Below, piece by piece: positions 47,142 through 60,134 of a DNA stretch of 64,000 nt. Below the pieces are notes generated by a model. That model did no database searches, was not told where the DNA came from, and was given only the letters and a program-made list of their open reading frames with translations. The DNA lies in the NCBI GenBank assembly GCA_026545225.1, contig CM048852.1, positions 16,468,146-16,532,145 on the forward strand. Reading direction: 5' to 3'. A program made the translations under genes and the position numbers. Position 1 is the stretch's first letter. Every line of letters starts with the position of its first letter. This DNA is from Cornus controversa (Eukaryota > Streptophyta > Magnoliopsida > Cornales > Cornaceae).

Positions 47142-49205
47142 TCAGGGCTGTTTTGTTGATCTGTCTGCAAATTGCAACACCACTGAGGTAGGCTTCAATT
47201 CTCCCAAGCCCAATTGTAAGTAAACTGAATAAGATAGCAAATTCACACTTGCACCCAAATCAAGAAGAGCTTTATCCACATGATGCTCCCCAATAATGCA
47301 TGAGATCGTTGGAGCACTAGGATCTTTGTATTTGGGAGGAGTACACTGCTGGATTATTGAACTTACTTGTTGTGGCAGCATCACTTTCTTTGGCACATGA
47401 CTTTTAGAAAGCCTTTTCTGAGTGCAATAGTCCTTCAAAAATTTAGCATAAGGAGGAATTTGCTTGATGGCATCAAGGAGTGGCAAATTAATCTTCACTT
47501 GTCGAAACACCTCCATCATGTCATGCAGCTTGTCCCCTTGCTTTCCCAATTTAGATGCTTCAAGAAAACATTGTGGGAAAGGAGCCTTGGGCTCATAAGG
47601 AATTTCAGCACTTGGACTTGTGGTCACTTTTTCTTCTTCTTTCTTTTCACCCACCTTATTATCAATTATTTTCCCACTCCTCAAAGTGGTAATAGCTTGA
47701 ACTTGCTCATGGTGTGGGTTGCTTGTGGAAGCTTGCATCCCTCTTGGATTAGCAATTGGATGACTAGGGAGCTTCCCTTCTTCTCTTCTACTCAATGAAG
47801 TAGCAAGTTGTCCAAACTGAGATTCCAGTTTGGCAATGGATTGAGAATGCGAGTGCACTAGCTGAACTGTAGATTGTACTGTTGCTGCAGTAGCTTGCAC
47901 TGTCTCTATGAGAGAATCAAGCTTGTCAAATTTCGACAAGGTAAGAGTCAGCTTGTCTTCAATAGCAGAAATTCTTTGGGCCATAGGACTTTGTGTTTGA
48001 TATTGTTGTTGAGGCACAAAAGTCCTAGGTTGATATGATGGTTGCATTGCTGCCCCTTGATTACTGTAAGAAAAACCAGGATGATTCCTCCATGTAGGAT
48101 TGTAAGTATTACCTCGTGGAGGATTCATTGGTCCAGTGAAAGTAGCTTGGACTTGCTCATGTTGAATATCAGAAAATTGCCCCACCGAAGGACAATTGCT
48201 CACATTATGCATAGGACTAGAGCAAAATTCACAAGGGCCTAGCAATGAAGAATTTGAAGCAGAAGGAGTTTGATTGGCAGCCATAATTGCTGCTACCTTC
48301 TTTGCAATTAAATCAATGTCGGTCGGCATAACTTCTAAAGCACCAACCTCAAAAATCCCATCAGTCTTCCTTGTAGTGACAGGTCTGCTAAAACGAGTAG
48401 AGGACACATGTTGCAGAGAGTTGTCACTGAGATTTTCAAATATGGTCCATGCCTCTTCTTTACTCTTCAACATAAAAGTACCTCCACAAGATGCATCAAC
48501 CATCTGTCTGTTGGCTTCTGTGAGCCCTTCATGAAAACTCTGCACTAGTTGCCACTTAAGAACTTGATGATGGGGACACCTCCTAAGAAGGTCCTTGAAT
48601 CTTTACCATCTCTCATAAAATTGTTCCCCCTCATGTTGGGAGAAACCAGTGATAGCACGTCTGAACTGATTGGTCTTCCCTATTGGAAAATATTTCTTGA
48701 GAAACTCATGTTGCATCTGAGTCCAAGTCATGATAGAACCAGCCGGTAGAGAATTGAACCAATACTTTGCTTTGTCTTTCAGAGAGAATGGAAAAAGTCT
48801 CATTCTAAAAGCATCTTCAGAGAAGTTGTGAATTTTTGTAGTTGAGCACACTTCAATGAAGTCATCCAGATGCTTGTAAGGGTTTTCTTGAGTCAGCCCA
48901 AAATAAGATGGTAGCATCTGAATAATGCTGGACTTGATCTCATAATTCTGTGCTGTGACATTGGGCAGTTGAAAACCTGCTGGTGAGGTATATGTCTCAG
49001 GAACATAGTAGTCCCTTAGCAATCTCGCTCTTTCTCCATCAGCTTTAGGAATAAGGTTGTTATTCCTCTCTTCCGCCATGTCTTCAATTAGTGCTTCCTC
49101 TTGCACAATTGTATCAACAGGGATGTTCCTCTGTTGTCTAAGAGTACGTTCAGGCTCAGGATCAAGAGGTGTCAAAAGCTCAGCTACAGAACGACGACCT
49201 TGCAT
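47142..49205 (-). pseudogene. gag: gag and protease start of E
   Basis: Starts MQGRRSVAELLTPLDPEPERTLRQQ like D. Gag domain, CCHC knuckle CEFCSSPMHNVSNC near 48238-48197, coiled coil (LTLTLSKFDKLDSLIETVQATAA), then protease with [22 protein letters not shown]. Very similar to C and D. A few breaks. Confidence 0.86.
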
Positions 49206-49329
49206 ATATTCACCAGAAGCACCTGAAAAGAAAACAAAAACGAAATTAAAAATAAAATATAAAAATTTCCTAAACTAAAAATCCAATTAAATTTAATTCT
49301 GTAAAATCCAATCAATCAAAATAGATAAT

Positions 49330-49346
49330 CCCCGGCAACGGCGCCA
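49330..49346 (-). other. tRNA-Asp primer binding site of E
   Basis: Exact tRNA-Asp 3' end CCCCGGCAACGGCGCCA on the + strand, five bases from the LTR at 49352. Confidence 0.88.
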
Positions 49347-49351
49347 AAAAT

Positions 49352-50872
49352 TGATTCGTGTGTGAGTGTGACTCAAAAAGTATATCAATTAAAAATTTCC
49401 ACACTTCGCAATAGAACGAATTCCTTGCAGAATAGGGCTATCGAAAGGGGTATCGTACCTCAGGGATTATGGTCTGATGAGTTGGAATACGGAATTAATT
49501 CTAATTAAATTTATAAGAAAAGAATTCTGATTTTTAAACTAAACTAATTAAAAAGATAAAATTAAATAAGTCAAAGTAAACAGATAGTGAAGATAATATG
49601 AGAGAAATCTAGGGTGTTTGACTTCACCACTAACTCCACAATCAATGGTCAATTGAATCAACTATAGGGAAATTACATCATGCATAAGTGGTGTCGGTGG
49701 CTACAAGCTCACCTTCATCCATTAAGAAGATAACATATGATTAAGGCTAAGCCATGGACTATCTTCGATTGGCATGGGCCATCTGCCTAACTACTCTAAT
49801 CTAGGGTGCAGTATGGTTCATCTTCTCTAGGCATAATCCATCAAAGCTCTTAACAATATATTCAGTTATTACCATTGTGTAATAATCTCTCTCATGATCA
49901 CAGAAAACAAGAGAGATTGAGTTCAATAACAACAACTAAATATCTAAGACAAGATAATAAATCATTGAGATTTAATTTACAAGACTTTTATTGCTCAATT
50001 CTATAATAAGAATCCTCTGAATTACATAATCTATGCATGTATATAAAGGTCCCCAATAATTAAAACAATCAAACCATTGATACTTTGTTAGGGCTACATC
50101 AAAACCCTAGTGGATGAACTAGCCGCTCATGGTAGAAGAAGAAGCTTCAACTGTTGAGGAAGAAGGCATCATCTTTCTGAATTACGTGTATGACTTCTTT
50201 CTCCAATGGCTCTGCAAATATGTTTCTGTTCTCTTCTCAGCCTCTCAGACTCTCCAAGCTCTGTTCTCTCTCCCTAATCTCTTCCAAACTCAGCCTCTTA
50301 TTCTTCACTTTATTCCCCAAGAGAATACACCAAAGTCCTAATCCAATTAGGAATAAATTAGGGTTTCCCGCAGCACTAATCAGGTGGGTTTTTCCTACTG
50401 ACTTCGGCCCAACTTTTGACCCACTAGAATTCTGATTTACGGAATTTTCGTGAAATACAAAAGTGTGCAGAATCAAATTTCGTTCAACCCTTACGCAAAA
50501 ATAATGTCAATTTGAGGCTCGAAAATAAGACTTCTGGTCCGTTTTCCAAAACGGGATTAAGACTGTATTATGCGCAGATTTGGGCTTCAGGCCCGAAACC
50601 TTCTTAAGCAGCTGTAATTCTTTTGGACCTCTTTCTTGGGCTGATTTGAGTTGAAATAAATGGTTGAGTGAATCTCCTTGATGTAGGCTTCATCTCACCA
50701 TCTTGGATGTCTTCTTTAAAAGCCCAAAAGCTTGGTTTTAACTGAAATAATCATTAAGGTCTTGAAAATATAAAAAACACTAAAACAAAGTAAAATAACA
50801 AAATAATCTATCACTAAGAGAATAAAATACATAAGTTAAGAGGCTAGAATGCGTAACATTCAACGCCTATCA
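49352..50872 (-). repeat. 5' LTR of E
   Basis: 1,521 bp, starts TGATTCGTGTG and ends CGCCTATCA on the + strand. It is followed by CCTAG (50873-50877), the right target duplication, and then the rest of B's LTR. It lacks the variants shared by the two LTRs of C. Confidence 0.92.
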
Positions 50873-51606
50873 CCTAGCCATGTAAACTTGTTCATTGTTG
50901 TAGCATTTTGGGATTTGTAATTAAATGTTGATTGTCTAGTCTAGTGACAATGTACACTTATACATCTCTTATATATATTCATTTGATGTGAAGTTTATTC
51001 TTGTCTTGTGAATGCACAATATTTGTTTCTTCCACAAGAAGGGCAAATGATGGCTAGGTAATGGTGTTAAATGAATGTGTAGTGCTTGCTTGTATAAACC
51101 ATGCCAAGAGAAGGTAGTTTGGATGCATTTAGTTTTAGGTTCACTTAGAGAGTAGGTTAGTTAGTTAGGTTGAAGAACTATGCTTGTTGAAGATGGATTA
51201 TGATAGGTTTGCACTCACATTAATCTTTTGATATGTCATTGAGGTCACAAGCCTAATGACATTGTTAGGCATTTAATTTATGAATCCCAATCTTGCTACA
51301 CTTATGAACATGTGAATGGCTAGTGGTGGAAACCACCCCTAGTTCTTTTTCCCAACTTTTAACTCTTTAAATTTATTGTTTTTACATTCATGCAATAGTT
51401 TTATAAACAAAAACTCAAAACCTTCTTTTTAGAATTAAAGTGGAATTAATCTTTCTTTAAGACAATTACGACTAGTCCTCGTGGGATCGATACCCTCTAT
51501 ATAGAACTGTATCTACAAAGATTCGTGCTCTTACGAGTGGTTAAATTATATTTTGATAAAAGGGGCAAAAATAAGCTTACAATATAATTCAAGTTTAGCC
51601 ACATCA
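50873..51606 (+). repeat. 3' LTR of element B, right part
   Basis: Resumes CCTAGCCATGTAAACTTG exactly where 28155 left off, judged against the intact LTR at 19077-20459. It ends AGCCACATCA and abuts CTCTT. Confidence 0.93.
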
Positions 51607-52224
51607 CTCTTATTAAAGCTAAGGTCTGAGTGACCGATTGCTTATTAAAGAAAAGAGGTCATAAGCCCAAATCAAGCTAAGGTCTGAACGACCGATTGCT
51701 TACAAAAAGGAAAGGTCGTTGGCCCAGCCAAGTCAATTTGCAGGGAAGGCAGCCGTCAACACAAGTCGATTGCTTGGGTTAGTCCGTTGCTGAATTCTCC
51801 AAGAAGGAAAAAGGTATAAAGTGTTGAACACTGATCATCTGTATTTCTAAAACTAGAAGGAAGTTTCCAGTTGAATAAACGAATTGAAGCCCCATCTACA
51901 AAGGCAACTATCAGTACAAGCAGTTATCAAGAATAGAAGTATCAATCTGTATCTAAAGACAAGCTTGGGGGAATTTAAAGCATAAGGGTACTTATATTGA
52001 TTAAAATAGTCATTACAAAAAGGAGGGTACAAGTTATCCCTCAAAAAGAAAAAGAAAAATAGCTCATTCTGAGTATTACAAGAAAAAAAATACAAAGGGA
52101 TAACCCTAGGGAGCCACCCCATCCTCCTTGCTAAAATCCTAATCAAAGGAATCAATAATCAGAGTGCCCTGCTTTGCTAGAGGTGGCACCTCTGGTATGA
52201 TTTGGATGGAAGGAGAAGGGGCAA
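51607..52224 (+). mobile_element. Tat element, segment 3, and unassigned flank
   Basis: 51607 to about 51702 continues the Tat tandem array. From there to about 52224 I see no coding signal and no clear LTR edge. A purine-rich AGCTTGGGGGAA near 51963-51974 could be a polypurine tract but lacks an obvious LTR start after it. The junction with element F at about 52225 is abrupt. Confidence 0.6.
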
Positions 52225-54925
52225 ACGAAGCATCATTTGGAAGATGATGCAAAGACCTCAAAAGAGGCACAACTCAAGCTAAACCCTAACATTAAAGAAG
52301 TTATCATGAAAGAGGTGATTAAATTGCTAGATGCTGGTATCATATACCCCATCTCAGATAGAAAGTGGGGAGTCCCACACAAGTGGTGCCAAAGAAATTC
52401 GGCATCACCGTGCTCTTAAATGAACAAGCAGAGTTAGTTCCTCAACACACAACCACCAGATGGAGGGAGTGTATTGATTATAGGAAACTAAATTCTTCCA
52501 CTAGGAAATATCACTTCCCACTTCCATTCATAGATCAAATCCTAAAGGGGCTTGCAGACCAAAGCTTTTATTACTTCTTAGATGGATATTTTGGCTATAA
52601 TCAAGTAACAATAGACCCGTCAGACCAAGAAAAAATATACTTCACATGTCCATACGGAACATTTGCATATAGATGCATGCCCTTTGGGCTATGTAATGAA
52701 CCGACAAATTTTCAATGGTGCATGATGTTTGTTTTTTCAGATATAGTGGAGAGGTTCTTGAAGGTATTCATGGACGATTTTTTCATCTTTGGACCTTCTT
52801 TTGTTTGTGCCTTCATAATCTTACACTTGTACTCAAACATTGCAAGGACACGAACTTAATCCTTAGTTGGAAAAATAGCCATTTTATAGTTCAAGAGGGT
52901 ATTGTCCTTGGGCACATCGTGTCCAAAAAAGGCATAGAAGTTGATAGAGCCAAGGTTGAACTCATTGCTAAGCTTCCTCCACCTTCATCGGTGAGGGGCA
53001 TTCATTCATTCCTAGGCCATGCGGGATTCTACTGCCGTTTCATCAAAGACTTTAGAAAGATATCTCGACCCTTGTGTCAGCTTCTTGAAAAAGACATTCC
53101 ATTTGACTTTGGTGAAGTGTGCCTTGAATATTTTGAAACTCTCTGCACTCTCCTATCAACTGCTCCAATTCTAACCCCTCCAAATTGGGCTCTCCCATTT
53201 GAGGTCATGTGTGACGCATCCGATTTTGCTATGGGTGTTGTCTTAGGGCAACATGTAGACAAGTTGCCACATGTTATATACTATGCAAGTAAATCCCTTT
53301 TTGAAACTCAAATGAATTATATAACTATAAAAAATGAGTTGCTTACAATTGTTTACACCTTGGACAAATTTAGATCTTATCTCTTAGGATCCAATGTCAT
53401 TGTCTATTCTATCCATGCCGCTCTTCGACATTTGTTGGCCAAAAGAGATACAAAGTCCCAGCTAATCCGATAGATAGTCTTATTCCAAGAGTTGAATTTT
53501 GAGATCCAAGATAAAAAGGGTATTGAGAATGTGGTAGCTGACCACTTGTCTCGAATTCTCGTCGAATGCCATCACGATCCAATTCCAGTTTGTGAATCCT
53601 TTCCGGATGAGCAACTTTTCGAGGTCACTCACAAGCAACTTCTTTAGTATGCTGACATAGTTAACTTCCTAGCTATTGGGAAAATTCCCCCATCTTGGTC
53701 CAAACAAGAAATGATCGCTTTTTCTCCCAAGTACGTATGTACTTTTGGGATGATCCTCAGCTAAGTATTGCCCCAATCAAATCATCTTCCGGTGTGTACC
53801 CGAGAGTGAGATTCCCAGTATTCTTACTTTCTGCCATACGCTTGAATGCATAGGTCATTTCAGTGCTCGGAAGACCACTTCTAAAATTTTTTAATGTGGT
53901 TTCTTCTGGCCATCTATCCATCAAGATGCATACTTATTCTACCGCTCGTGTGAGCGATGTCAGCACCTTGGCACTATGTCCCAGAAGGATATGATGCCTT
54001 TGAACCCCATCCTTATCGTTGAGATTTTTGATGTTTGAGGCATCGACTTCATGGGCTCGTTTCCATAATCCTCCGATTTTGAGTTCATACTCGTGAAGGT
54101 GGATTATGTATCTAAATGGGTTGAGGCCTTGGCTACCAAAACCAATGAGCACGCAGTCATGGTCAAGTTCATTCAAATGAACATCTTTAGCCAAATTGGA
54201 ACGCCATGAGTCATAATCAGTGACGGCAGTAAACATTTTTCTAACCGGTTCCTACAAACCTTACTACTTAAGCACTCTGTCATCCATAAGGTTACTACAC
54301 TTTACCACCCTCAGACAAGTGGTCAAGTAAAAGTATCTAACAAGGAAATTAAGCACATTTTAGAGAAAATAGTTCACCCTGATCGCAAAGATTGGTCACA
54401 ACGTCTAAATGACACATTGTGGGTGTACCGGATAGCTTATAAAACCCCGAAAAGCATGTCACCATATCTTCTCGTGTATGGTAAAGCATGTCACTTACCG
54501 GTAGAGCTTGAGCGCAAAGCCCTTTGGGCTATTAAGAAATTTAATTTTAAGATGAAATTAGCCAACTCTCACTAAAAGCTCCAATTGAGTGAATTGGAGG
54601 AATTACATAATGACGCATACGAAAGTATGAAAATATAGGCCTTTCATAACTGTCATATCCACGCCAAATCACTCTCTCTAGGCCAAAAGGTTTGGCTTTA
54701 CAACTCTAGGCTTCGCCTATTTCCCGAAAAACTTCACTCCTGATGGGACGGTTAATTATCATAAATTCCATCGCTCCCTATGGAGCGGTGGAGTTGAATG
54801 ATCCCAAGGATTGAATGCTTTTCAAAGTTAATGGGCAAATAGTGAAACCTTGCGTAAATAGTCAAATGCAGATGGAATACATGCATGTCATTGATTTGAC
54901 GAATCCTGTATATTTAGACATATGA
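52225..54925 (+). pseudogene. RT, RNase H and integrase of F
   Basis: RT shows [15 protein letters not shown] near 52325-52370, FLDGYFGYNQVTIDP near 52575-52620 and FMDDFFIFG near 52768-52795. RNase H shows CDASDFAMGVVLGQ near 53213-53253. Integrase shows CERCQHLG near 53948-53972 and [18 protein letters not shown] near 54305-54357. The tail ends with VIDLTNPVYLDI-like residues, matching the pol end of A. Many breaks. Confidence 0.82.
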
Positions 54926-55772
54926 TCAGTTCTCACGTCTCACCATAGACGGTGAACTTGGTATTTCCATGGACCTATCATGCTACATATGACTTTTTGA
55001 ATCTAAAAGGAACACATATAAATGTTCTAGGTGTGAATTGGATGCTTGTACTTCAATTTTTTCCATACTTAGGAAATTTCAACATCAAAGTACTAAGCTA
55101 TTTGCGATGCATCGTAATGACTGTTTTGATGCATTACAATTATGATGTATCGAAATCAAAGGAACGATGCATCATAAATTAAAGCCCCTAATTCAAGTTC
55201 AAATCTAGAACATTTCGCACCTTATGTTGCACATTTGCCAATGCATCGAAATTACGATACATTGTAAGGGCCATTACGATGCATCATAATGCCCACGTGA
55301 TGGCACATGCAGTCATTTAAAATATTTGAACCAAGCTCTCTCCCTCTCATTTTCTCTCTTCCTCGCGACCCAAACTCTCTCTCCTTCTAAGCCGAACACC
55401 CCAAACACATCACTCATCACCATCATCATCCCAAATCATCATTCTAGGGTTCTTGAGGTGTGAAGACAAGCTTAATCTCACACAACCATCGGATTCTACA
55501 CCTTAGAGCAATCATTCAGCAGTTGAGGTAAGATTTGTTTGGGGTTGATTTTGTTTGAGTTGCATTTGTGTATTCAATTATTTTGTGGTGGAGTTAGATT
55601 TTTAGGAGTTGTTTGCCTTTGATTTGATTGTTGGAGGTTGGAGACACCATTGTAGGAGTGTTTGATTGACCGAGGTGATTATTGTTGAATTTGGGAAGCC
55701 AAAATAAGAGGCTATTGAAATAGTGCACCCCAAGTGCTCGACAGAAATCCCAAACCAAGTTTTTTGAGGAGA
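54926..55772 (+). other. pol-env spacer of F with GATGCATCGTAAT repeats
   Basis: No coding signal. About seven GATGCATCGTAAT-like units, in both directions, lie at about 55105-55295. A CT-rich leader (55328-55400) and an A/T-rich run follow, up to the env-like start. The same unit recurs in U3 of F's LTR at about 60441-60496. Confidence 0.75.
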
Positions 55773-58522
55773 ATGGTGCGTAACAAGGCTCCCACAGGTA
55801 GAATCTAAGATGTTCCGCGTGGTAAATAAAAAAACCACAAAATTATGCCCAAGCATCTAGTGGTGGAAGCCAATTTCGTGGACGATCCGTATGCCCAATG
55901 GACATTGGAGGCATTACGGAATCACCACTTACTTGGACTATTAACTTTGACTGCGGCTGCTGCTTACCCGAGACTGGTTGAGGTGTCCTATATGAACCTC
56001 ACCTATGACTGCAATAATCCAGGCCTATTGAGGTCGAGTGTGGATGGCACGGCCCTCGCCATTTCTATTGGCGATATCACCCAACTTATCGGGTGCCCAC
56101 ATGTGCAACCCGAGGACCTCACACCTGGCGAGGATCATTTTCTATTTTAAGAGCTTCCACAGAATCTCACTGTCTATAGGATGCTGAGAGATGTGTGATG
56201 GATGGTTCATGAACCCCAAGAATAACTACACGAGCAAGTCGCTCATTCCAAGGCATTGGAGGTTCGTGGACATGATTCTACAGAAGAATGCCCATCCCTT
56301 TGGACACTCTATCGAGCACCGAGGAGAGTTCTTGATGGCGTTATATGCTATGCACATGGGCTATTGTTCTCAGTCCCGGCCATCATGGGGCCAAATTCAC
56401 AAAGTGTGGGAGTAGTTGATATCAAAGACAAACAAGAAAGTTGCCTCCATGAAGTTACCCTTCCCATATTTGATCACTGCCTTCTTGAACAAGGCAACTT
56501 TTGAGTTTAAGGGCACCGAGCTCACCATAGGTGCACTGATTTGTGTGTGAGTGTGACTCAAAAAGTATATCAATTAAAATTTTCCACACTTCGCAATAGA
56601 ACAAATTCCTTGCAGAATAGGGCTATCGAAAGGGGTATCGTACCTCAGGGATTATGGTCTGATGAGTTGGAACACAGAATTAATTCTAATTAAATTTATA
56701 AGAAAAGAATTCTAATTTTTAAACTAAATTAATTAAAAAGTAAAATAAAATAAATCAAAGTAAACAAGATAGTGAAGATAATATGAGAGAAATCTAGGGT
56801 GTTTGACTACACCACTAACTCCACAATCAATGGTCAATTGAATCAACTATAGGGGAATTACATCATGCATAAGTGCTGTCGGTGGCTACAAGCTCACCTT
56901 CATCCGTCAAGAAGATAACATATGATTAAGGCTAAGCCATGGACTATCTTCGATTGGCATGGGCCATCTGCCTAACTACTCTAATCTAGGCTGCAGTATG
57001 GTTCATCTTCTCTAGGCATAATCCATCAAAGCTCATAACAATATATTCAGTGATTACCATTGTGTAATAATCTCTCTCATGATCATAGAAAATAAGAGAG
57101 ATTGAGTTCAATAACAACAACTAAATATCTAAGACAGGATAAGAAATCATTGAAACTGAATTTACAAGACTTTTATTTCTTAATTCTATAATAAGAATCC
57201 TCTGAATTACACAATCTATGCATGTATATAAAGGTCCCCAATAACTAAAACAATCAAATCATTGATGCTTTGTTAGGGCTACATCAAAACCCTAGTGGAT
57301 GAACTAGCCGCTCATGGTAGAAGGAGAAGCTTCAACTGTTGAGGAAGAAAACATCATCTTTCTGAATTACGCGTATGACTTGTTCTCCAATGGCTCTGCA
57401 ATATGTTTCTGTTCTCTTCTCAGCCTTCTCAGACTCTCCAAGCTCTGTTCTCTCTCTCTAATCTCTTCCCAATTCAGCCTCCAAGTCTTCACTTTATTCC
57501 CCAAGAGAATACACCAAAGTCCTAATCCAATTAGGAATTAATTAGGGTTTCCCGCAGCACTAATCAGGTGGGTTTTTCCTGCTGACTTCGGCCCAACTTT
57601 TGACCCACTAGAAGTCCGATTTATGAAATTTTCGTTAAATACAAAAGTGTGCAGAATCAAATTTCGTTCAACCCTACGCGAAAATAATGTCGATTTGAGG
57701 CTCAGAAATAAGACTTCTGGTCCGTTTTCCAAAATGGGATTAAGACTATATTATGCGCAGATTTGGGCTTCAGGCCCGAAACCTTCTTAAGCAGCTGTAA
57801 TTGTCTTGGACCTCTTCCTTGGGCTGATTTGGGTTAAAATAAATGGTTGAGTGAATCTCCTTGATGTAGGCTTCATCTCACCATCTTGGATGTCTTCTTT
57901 AAAAGCCCAAAAGCTTGATTTTAACTGAAATAATCATTAAGGTCCTGAAAATACAGAAAACACTAAAATGAAGTAAAATCACAAAATAATCTATCACTAA
58001 TAGAATAAAATACATAAGTTAAGAGGCTAGAATGCGTAACATTCAACGCCTATCATGCACCACCACGCTTTACACTTCAGAGTTTGCACAAGATGGTATC
58101 ATATATGAGTTCGTTACCCCAAGTAGCTTATGAGAGTCGATGAGAGTGATGAGGAGGTACCCGATGATGCCATGGATATAGATGCACCGGTTGATGAGGA
58201 TATCGTCGGTGAGGAGGATATTGCTGATGAGCCCGAGGATTATGATATGTCGAGCATGGGGGAGGATGATTATGAGTACCTAGCCACGAGCTATGCTTGC
58301 TTGACTGCTGATTTGGCATGGCTCCAGTCGAATTTTACAGATCACTGCTGAGTGACTGCGAAGCATTGTCGATAGACCGACGACCAGCTGGATGCTATAA
58401 GTTCTAGTATTAGAGCTATACTGGATGGCCAGGACCGTATTGAGCATCTTCTTCGAGGATCCCATGGCACTGACATAACGTCTACTTCTGCACCACCACC
58501 GCCGCTACTATCTCAACACTAG
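55773..58522 (+). pseudogene. env-position gene of F, split by a solo LTR
   Basis: Starts MVRNKAPT. It shows ANFVDDPYAQWTLEALRNHHLLGLLTL, YPRLVEVSYMNLTYDC, ISIGDITQLIGCPHVQPEDL and HWRFVDMILQKNAHPFGHSIEHRGEFLMALYAMHMGY up to 56536. After the solo LTR (58061 on) come the acidic stretch (EEVPDDAMDIDAPVDEDIVGEED), a helix-forming tail and PPPPLLSQH. Same domain order as in A, B and E. Several breaks. Confidence 0.75.
56537..58055 (-). repeat. solo family-2 LTR in F
   Basis: 1,519 bp, starts TGATTTGTGTG and ends CGCCTATCA on the + strand, with perfect TGCAC duplications at 56532-56536 and 58056-58060. No internal sequence. It is the product of recombination between the two LTRs of a former family-2 element. 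Confidence 0.93.
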
Positions 58523-60134
58523 TTTAGGATTTACTATTTTATTTTCCTGTTTTATTTCCAGTTTTATGTATTTTTGTTTATTTTCATTCAGTACTTGTTT
58601 TGTGCCATGTTGGCACCATTTTGATATTTTTTCAATCTTTCTTTTGTATTCTATAAATTCTATCACTTGTATTCACAAATTGCCGAATTAATGGAATATT
58701 CGCTTTTATTTTTCCTTTTATGTACATGTGTAATTATTTTATGTCCTTTCAGTTACTTCAATTATTTCATTTTCTAGTTCTTCTATAATATGTTTGATAT
58801 GTAGTTCGCTCTTGTGCAGGTTTTATTAGTCTACTTTTCAAACACGTACCCCGTCTACCCATTACCCTGAAGTGGTTGATGTTTTGACTTTTTGAGGCCC
58901 ATCAACCACGCCGATAACATTGTTCTAACTTTTTTTGTTTTCAAACATTGAGGACCATGTTTAGTTTAAGTTTGGGGGTATGAGTGAACCCGTTTGATTT
59001 TCATTTTTGCACATATTTCAATTTTATTTTCATGATAGCTATAATGTCTTACCATTGAAGGTTTGAAAGTCCAATGACATCAAAGATGAATACATCTTGT
59101 AATTAGGAACTTTGACATCTGCATCTTAAAATTCACAAATTTTAATAAAATTATGTGTTAGGTTAAAACGGTCTACATTTTTGTTCAGTTCTTGAATATT
59201 GTACAGTTCTTTTTCTAAATTTGTCATTAACTGCACAAATGCACACGTACATTTTAATTATGGGGTATATGTCATATGGAGAGTTTTGAAATGTCTGTTT
59301 CTTTTTTAACAGCTTGGAGAACGATTTCCTTGCCATTCTATTAAAAAGATAAAAACAAAAACTAACAAACTTGCAATAAGCCTTCTCACCTATTAAACCA
59401 GGCCTCGTGCCTCTGTAAGTATTGAGAGTTCGCGTCTAAAAGTGTGCAGGGTTGAGCAATGAAGAAATAAATGGCTAGTTTGAGTTTGTAGCCTAGCAAG
59501 CTTGGGTTATTAAGTTCTTCGGGGTGTTTCTTCACCTAATGCCCTAAAATCGTCCAGTTTGGGAGTTATTAACCTAAAGCTTGTTACATGGGTTTGCTAG
59601 AAATCTTAAGGGACTTAGGCATTGCACGACCACCTTTAAATAATCTATTGTAAATATTTTACGTTTTAATAGTATACTTTTGTGACCTTTTTCAAAATGT
59701 TTTTCTTTTAAAGACGGGTGTTGTATCTATTCTCCAATTACGACAATAAGCCACACATTATAATTTTCACTTTTCAAAAAAGATTTTAAGGTTTGCACTT
59801 GTATTAGTATCGAATTGACCATTATGTGGGGACTGTCATCTAATTCATGATTTTAAAAGCATTTTGATATTGATGTCCATTTAGTTCCATAATACTTGTT
59901 GTATTCATCGCCTTGACAAAAATTTGGGCGATCATCCTTTACTAGTAGATGACTGAGCCAATCAATCATTTTTGCATATTTTGTGAGCTTAACAAACATG
60001 TTAAACCCAATGATACTTCACTCGTCCACTAGATGTGTCTAGGGATGTAAAAGGCTTGTTGCATTCGCTAAATGCAACCGCATTTCCCATGAAAGCGGAA
60101 GTAGGGTAGTTGTTTTAAATTAAATTCTTTTGTA
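58523..60134 (+). other. long 3' UTR of F
   Basis: No coding signal. It holds the internal hairpin/PPT-like module (58943-58979), an 'ataagccttctcac' block near 59376-59389 and TATGTGGGGAC at 59823-59833. All are in the same order as in B although most of the sequence between has diverged. Confidence 0.72.
58943..58979 (+). promoter_or_regulatory. internal hairpin plus PPT-like tract (element F)
   Basis: AAACATTG pairs with CCATGTTT around an AGGA loop (8 positions, one mismatch). AAGTTTGGGGGT follows at 58968-58979. Counterpart of 26561-26602 in B. Confidence 0.65.

Larger units (their letters stand above)
28156..50872 (-). mobile_element. Athila-lineage element E (family 2), outer element of the complex
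   Basis: The complex sits in the 3' LTR of B and is flanked by TCTAG (28151-28155) and CCTAG (50873-50877), duplications that differ at one base. E runs on the - strand. Its 5' LTR is 49352-50872, its internal part 43115-49351, and the left edge LTR (28156-29664) bears its target duplication. Parts: gag, protease, integrase, pol tail and env-like gene; no RT or RNase H is seen. Element C is inserted in its 3' region. Broken in several places. Confidence 0.82.
19077..51606 (+). mobile_element. Athila-lineage element B (family 1), broken and nested
   Basis: Same LTR family as A but on the + strand, flanked by perfect CTCTT duplications (19072-19076 and 51607-51611). Its own sequence is 19077-28155 plus 50873-51606, about 9.8 kb. 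The rest is the family-2 complex inserted in its 3' LTR. Parts seen: LTRs, tRNA-Asp site, gag, protease, the C-terminal tail of pol, spacer with palindromic repeats, env-like gene, 3' UTR and PPT. RT, RNase H and integrase are not present, so it is non-autonomous. LTRs differ more than those of A. Several breaks. Confidence 0.93.

Noticed and set aside
51963-51974. AGCTTGGGGGAA as the polypurine tract of the Tat element
   Set aside because: No TG-starting LTR with recognisable partner follows, so it was not annotated as a PPT.
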